From Gadus chalcogrammus (lineage: Eukaryota; Chordata; Actinopteri; Gadiformes; Gadidae): a stretch of 64,000 nt of DNA. Shown here piece after piece: positions 58,201 through 64,000 of the stretch. The notes under the pieces are model-generated. The model saw only the letters and a list, made by a program, of their open reading frames with translations. It was not told the origin of the DNA and searched no databases. The stretch's first letter is position 1, and every line of letters begins with the position of its first letter. Location: the NCBI RefSeq assembly GCF_026213295.1, contig NC_079424.1:21311185-21375184 (forward strand), read 5' to 3'. The position numbers were made by a program, and so were the translations under genes.

Positions 58201-60366
58201 AATCACTTTTTGACCAACAATGTGTTTTTGACTTGTTTTTCTGAAACAAACAGAAAAATCAACATTTCTTGTTTATACGCTTGCAAAATGCTTTTCAGAG
58301 CGCTAGAATCACTTTTTGACCAACAATGTGTCTTTAATCTTATATTGTTGATTCTACTCAAAACTAATGTATTCCACTTCCAAATAGTGGAGTATGGCCC
58401 TATAACCCTTTGGTAAGCTTAGTAACACGTTTGCATTGAAATTGACAGAGATACCAACATTTATTATTTTTAAGCCGGCAAAATTCTTTTCAGAGCGCTT
58501 AGAATCACTTTTTGACCAACAAAGTATTTTTGACTTGTTTTTCTGAAACGAACAGAAATATCAACATTTCTTGTTTTTATGCGTGCCAAATGTTTTTCAG
58601 AGCGCTAGAATCACTTTTTGACCAACAATGTGTCTTTGACCTTATATTGTTGATTTTGCTCAAAACTAATGTATTCCACTTCCAAATAGTGGAGTATGGC
58701 CCTATAACCCTTTGGTAAGCTTAATAACACGTTTGCATTGAAATTGACAGATATCAACATTTTGTTTTTTACGCTTGCAAAATGCTTTTCAGAGCGCTAG
58801 AATCACTTTTTGACCAACAACGTGTTTTTGACCTTACATTGTTGATTTTGCTCAAAACTAATATATTCCACTTCCAAATAGTGGAGTATGGCCCAATAAC
58901 CCTTTGGTAAGCTTTGTAACATGTTTGCATTGAAATTGACAGAGATACCAACATTTCTGGTTTTTATACCAGCACAATTCTTTTCAGAGCGCTAGAATCA
59001 CTTTTTGACCAACAATGTGTTTTCGACTTGTTTTCTGAAATGAACAGAAAAATCAACATTTCTTGTTTTTATGCGTGCCAAATGCTTTTCAGAGCGCTAG
59101 AATCACTTTTTGACCAACAATGTGTCTTTGACCTTATATTGTTGATTTTGCTCAAAACTAATGTATTCCCCTTCCAAATGGTGGAGTATGGCCCTATTAC
59201 CCTTTGGTAAGCTTAGTAACACGTTTGCATTGAAATTGACAGAGATACCAACATTTATTATTTTTAAGCCGGCAAAATTCTTTTCAGAGCGCTTAGAATC
59301 ACTTTTTGACAAACAATGTGTTTTTGACTTGTTTTTCTGAAACGAACAGAAATATCAACATTTCTTGTTTTTATGCGTGCCAAATGTTTTTCAGAGCGCT
59401 AGAATCACTTTTTGACCAACAATGTGTCTTTGACCTTATATTGTTGATTTTGCTCAAAACTAATGTATTCCACTTCCAAATAGTGGAGTATGGCCCTATA
59501 ACCCTTTGGTAAGCTTAATAACACGTTTGCATTGAAATTGACAGATATCAACATTTTTGGTTTTTACGCTTGCAAAATGCTTTTCAGAGCGCTAGAATCA
59601 CTTTTTGACCAACAATGTGTTTTCGACTTGTTTTCTGAAATGAACAGAAAAATCAACATTTCTTGTTTTTATGCGTTCCAAATGCTTTTCAGAGCGCTAG
59701 AATCACTTTTCGACCAACAACGTGTTTTTGACCTTACATTGTTGATTTTGCTCAAAACTAATATATTCCACTTCCAAATAGTGGAGTATGGCCCAATAAC
59801 CCTTTGGTAAGCTTTGTAACACGTTTGCATTGAAATTGACAGAGATACCAACATTTCTGGTTTTTATACCAGCACAATTCTTTTCAGAGCGCTAGAATCA
59901 CTTTTTGACCAACAATGTGTTTTCGACTTGTTTTCTGAAATGAACAGAAAAATCAACATTTCTTGTTTTTATGCGTGCCAAATGCTTTTCAGAGCGCTAG
60001 AATCACTTTTTGACCAACAATGTGTCTTTGACCTTATATTGTTGATTTTGCTCAAAACGAATGTATTCCCCTTCCAAATGGTGGAGTATGGCCCTATTAC
60101 CCTTTGGTAAGCTTAGTAACACGTTTGCATTGAAATTGACAGAGATACCAACATTTATTATTTTTATGCCGGCAAAATTCTTTTCAGAGCGCTTAGAATC
60201 ACTTTTTGACCAACAATGTGTTTTTGACTTGTTTTTCTGAAACGAACAGAAATATCAACATTTCTTGTTTTTATGCGTGCCAAATGTTTTTCAGAGCGCC
60301 AGAATCACTTTTTGACCAACAATGTGTCTTTGACCTTATATTGTTGATTTTGCTCAAAACTAATGT
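52204..60366 (+). repeat. satellite array, ~300-bp unit, 900-bp higher-order repeat
   Basis: About 29 tandem units marked by ccctttggtaagctta. Most are ~300 bases; some are ~195. The 300-base unit is a ~196-base monomer (agcgctagaatcactttttg, ttgattttgctcaaaactaa, gtttgcattgaaattgacag) plus a ~104-base partial duplicate of its first part (cgacttgttttctgaaatga). Text at 59041-59340 and 59941-60240 differs at only a few positions, showing a 900-base higher-order period. Open frames such as FRALESLFDQQCVFDL recur with every unit and are not genes. Confidence 0.97.
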
Positions 60367-63124
60367 TATCAAGAAATGTTGATATGTGTCAATTTAAATT
60401 AAATTGTGTTACTAAGCTTACCACAGGGTTGAAGGGTCAAACTCCACCATTTGGAAGTGATCAAAAAGTGATTCTAACGCTCTGAAAAGCATTTTGCGCT
60501 CAAAAAAACAAGACGTTATCAAAAACGTCAAAAACACGTTTATGGTCGAAAAGTGATTCTAGCGCTCTGAAAAGCATTTTGCAGGCATAAAAACAAGAAA
60601 TGTTGATATCTATGTCAATTTCAATTCAAACGTGTTACTAAGCTTACCAAAGGGTTATTGGGCCATATTAAACCATTTGGAACTGGAATACATTAGTTCT
60701 GAGCGAAATCAACAATGTAAGGTCAAAAACACGTTTATGGTCGAAAAGTGATTCTAGCGCTCTGAAAAGCATTTTGCAGGCATAAAAACAAGAAATGTTG
60801 ATATCTCTGTCAATTTCAATTCAAACGTGTTACTAAGCTTACCAAAGGGTTATTGGGCCATACTAAACCATTTGGAAGTGGAATACATTAGTTTTGAGCG
60901 AAATCAACAATGTAAGGTCAAAAACACTTTTTTGGTCGAAAAGTGATTCTAGCGCTCTGTAAAGCATTTTCCAGGCATAAAAACAAGAAATGTTGATATC
61001 TCTGTCAATTTCAATTCAAACGTGTTACTAAGCTTACCAAAGGGTTATTGGGCCATTCTAAACCATTTGGAAGTGGAATACATTCGTTTTGAGCGAAATC
61101 AACAATGTAAGGTCAAAAACACGTTTATGGTCGAAAAGTGATTCTAGCGCTCTGAAAAGCGTTTTGCAGGCATAAAAACAAGAAATGTTGATGTCTGTCA
61201 ATTTCAGTTAAAACGTGTTACTAAGCTTACCAAAGGGTTATTGGGCCATACTAAACACGTTGTCGGTCGAAAAGTTATTCTGGCGCTCTGTAAAGCATTT
61301 TGCAGGCATAAAAACAAGAAATGTTAATATCTCTGTCAATTTAAATTCAAACGTGTTACTTAGCTTACCAAAGGGTTATTGGGCCATACTAAACCATTTG
61401 GAAGTGGAATACATTAGTTTTGAGCGAAATCAACAATGTAAGGTCAAAAACACGTTGTTGGTCGAAAAGTGATTCTAGCGCTCTGAAAAGCATTTTGCAG
61501 GCATAAAAACAAGAAATGTTGATATCTCTGTCAATTTCAATTCAAACGTGTTACTAAGCTTACCAAAAGGTTATTGGGCAATACTAAACCATTTGGAAGT
61601 GGTATAGGCCTACATTAGTTTTGAGCGAAATCAACAATGTAAGGTCAAAAACACGTTGTTGGTCTAGCGCTCTGAAAAGCATTTTGCAGGCATAAAAACA
61701 AGAAATGTTGATCTGTGTCAATTTAAATTCAAACGTGTTACTAAGCTTACCAAAGGGTTATTGGGCCATACTAAACCATTTGGAACTGGAATACATTAGT
61801 TTTGAGTGAAATCAACAATGTAAGTTCAAAAACACGTTTATGGTCGAAAAGTTATTCTAGCGCACTGAAAAGCATTTTGCATGCATAAAAACAAGAAATG
61901 TTGATATCTCTGTCAATTTCAATGCTAACGTGTTACTAAGCTCACCACAGGGTTATAGGGCCATACTCCACCATTTGGAAGCGATCAAAAAGGGATTCTA
62001 ACGCTCTGAAAAGCATTTTGCGCTCATAAAAACAAGAAATGTTGATATCTCTGTCAATTTCAATGCAAACGTGTTATTAAGCTCACCACAGGGTTATAGG
62101 GCCATACTCCACCATTTGGAAGTAGATTTGAGCAAAATCAACATTGTAAGGTCAAAAACAAGAAATGTTGATATCTCTGTCAATTTCAATTCAAACGTGT
62201 TACTAAGCTTACCAAAGGGTTATTGGGCCATTCTAAACCATTTGGAACTGGAATACATTAGTTCTGAGCGAAATAACAATGTACGGTGAAAAACACATTG
62301 TTGGTTGGAATACATTAGTTTTTGAGCGAAATCAACAATGTACGGTCAAAAACACGTTGTCGGTCGAAAAGTGATTCTAGCGCTCTGAAAAGCATTTTTC
62401 AGGCATGAAAACAAGAAACGTTGATATCTCTGACAATTTCAATTCAACCGTGTTACTAAGCTCACTAAAGGGTTATTGGGCCATACTAAACCATTTGGAA
62501 GTGGTATACATTCGTTTGAGCGAAATCAACAATGTAGGTCAAAACACGTTGTTGGTCGAAAGTGATTCTAGCGCTCTGAAAAGCATTTTGCAGGCATAAA
62601 ACAAGAATGTTGTATCTCTGTCAATTTAAATTCAAACGTGTTACTAAGCTTACCAAAGGGTTATTGGGCCATACTAAACCATTTGGAACTGGAATACATT
62701 AGTTTTGAGTGAAATCAACAATGTAAGTTCAAAAACACGTTTATGGTCCGAAAAGTTATTCTAGCGCTCTGAAAAGCATTTTGCAGGCATAAAAACAAGA
62801 AATGTTGATATCTCTGTCAATTTCAATGCAAATGTGTTACTAAGCTCACCATAGGGTTATAGGGCCAACTCCACCATTTGGAAGTAGATTTGAGCAAAAT
62901 CAACATTGTAAGGTCAAAAACAAGAAATGTTGATATCTCTGTCAATTTCAATTCAAACGTGTTACTAAGCTTACCAAAGGGTTAATGGGCCATTCTAAAC
63001 CATTTGGAAGTGGAATACATTCGTTTTGAGCGAAATCAACAATGTACGGTGAAAAAAAAATTGTTGGTTGAAAAGTGATTCTAGCGCTCTGAAAAGCATT
63101 TTGCAGGCATAAAAACAAGAAATG
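60367..63124 (-). repeat. satellite array, inverted block, ~196-bp unit
   Basis: The same satellite in opposite orientation (aaaagtgattctagcgctct, aacgtgttactaagcttacc). Units are ~190-205 bases and lack the 104-base duplication. Some are disrupted (61240-61290, 62130-62310). Confidence 0.96.
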
Positions 63125-64000
63125 TGGCCCTTCAACCCTGTGGTAAGCTTAGTAACACATTTGCATTGAAATTGACAGAGATATCAACATTTCTTGTTTT
63201 TATGCCTGCAAAATGCTTTTCAGAGCGCTAGAAACACTTTTCGACCAACAACGTGTTTTTGACCTTACATTGTTGATTTCGCTCAAAACTAATGTATTCC
63301 ACTTCCAAATGGTTTAGTATGGCCCAATAACCCTTTGGTAAGCTTAGTAACACGTTTGAATTGAAATTGACAGAGATATCAACATTTCTTGTTTTTATGC
63401 CTGCAAAATGCTTTTCAGAGCGCTAGAATCACTTTTCAACCAACAATGTGTTTTTGACCTTACATTGTTGATTTCGCTCAAAACTAATGTATTCCACTTC
63501 CAAATGGTGTAGTATGGCCCAATAACCCTTTGGTAAGCTTAGTAACACGTTTTAATTGAAATTGACAGATATCAACATTTCTTGTTTTTATGCCTGGAAA
63601 ATGCTTTTCAGAGCGCTAGAATCACTTTTCGACCAACAACGTGTTTTTGACCTTACATTGTTGATTTCGCTCAAAACGAATGTATTCCACTTCCAAATGG
63701 TTTAGTATGGCCCAATAACCCTTTGGTAAGCTTAGTAACACGTTTGAATTGAAATTTACAGAGATATCAACATTTCTTGTTTTTATGCCTGCAAAATGCT
63801 TTTCAGAGCGCTAGAATCACTTTTCGACCATACACGTGTTTTTGACCTTACATTGTTGATTTCGCTCAGAACTAATGTATTCCAGTTCCAAATGGTTTAA
63901 TATGGCCCAATAACCCTTTGGTAAGCTTAGTAACACGTTTGAATTGAAATTGACATAGATATCAACATTTCTTGTTTTTATGCCTGCAAAATGCTTTTCA
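63125..64000 (+). repeat. satellite array, plus orientation again, ~196-bp unit
   Basis: Orientation flips back at tggcccttcaaccctgtggt. Four and a half units at 194-196 bases, of the short subfamily. The array continues past the window end. Confidence 0.96.

Noticed and set aside
52221..62599. Dozens of 60-90-codon frames such as those containing FRALESLFDQQCVFDL
   Set aside because: They recur with the period of the satellite unit on both strands and show no coding signature beyond the repeat.

Overview
This is vertebrate nuclear DNA, almost certainly from a teleost fish. Three multi-exon genes with consensus GT-AG introns encode proteins close to human copine-9, ZXDC and CFAP100. The rest is fish-type transposon debris (L2- and RTE-like LINEs, hAT and Harbinger-like DNA elements, foldback MITEs) and very many long microsatellites, above all (AC)n/(GT)n. 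The microsatellite load would fit a cod-like (gadiform) genome, but that is only a guess.

Layout. 1-17.6 kb: no coding exon found. It holds microsatellites, an inverted pair of transposon copies carrying LINE fragments (4.8-9.0 kb), an L2-like LINE remnant, two hAT elements with intact terminal repeats and 8-bp target duplications, a Harbinger-like element and a 212-bp palindrome. 17.6-38.5 kb: the last 14 coding exons of a copine-9 gene (plus strand). The first ~110 codons were not found here. Its introns are full of micro- and minisatellites. 38.5-42.8 kb: probable cpne9 3' region, then an inverted-repeat element ending about 160 bp before the next start codon. 42.95-48.73 kb: complete zxdc (plus strand, 10 coding exons, 1351 codons by my splicing, ten C2H2 fingers). 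50.1-52.0 kb: the last five coding exons of cfap100 (minus strand), tail to tail with zxdc, cut by a 100-N assembly gap (52104-52203). 52.2-64.0 kb: a satellite array. It starts as a ~300-bp unit with 900-bp higher-order periodicity, flips orientation near 60.37 kb to a ~196-bp unit, and flips back near 63.12 kb.

The most unusual signal is that three minisatellites are built from exon edges. In cpne9 the end of one exon plus its 5' splice donor is repeated six more times downstream. A second cpne9 exon is followed by four more copies of its donor at 41-bp spacing. In zxdc a 46-bp unit carrying a 3' splice acceptor and the first ~28 bases of the exon is repeated seven times upstream of the real acceptor. 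These genes therefore carry arrays of decoy splice sites next to the true ones. Whether they are spliced, suppressed or neutral can be tested with RNA data.

The three genes do not form a pathway. Copine-9 is a calcium-dependent membrane-binding protein, ZXDC a nuclear zinc-finger transcriptional regulator, and CFAP100 a ciliary inner-arm dynein regulator. All exon coordinates come from reading splice sites and family similarity by eye, with reading phase checked across every junction.
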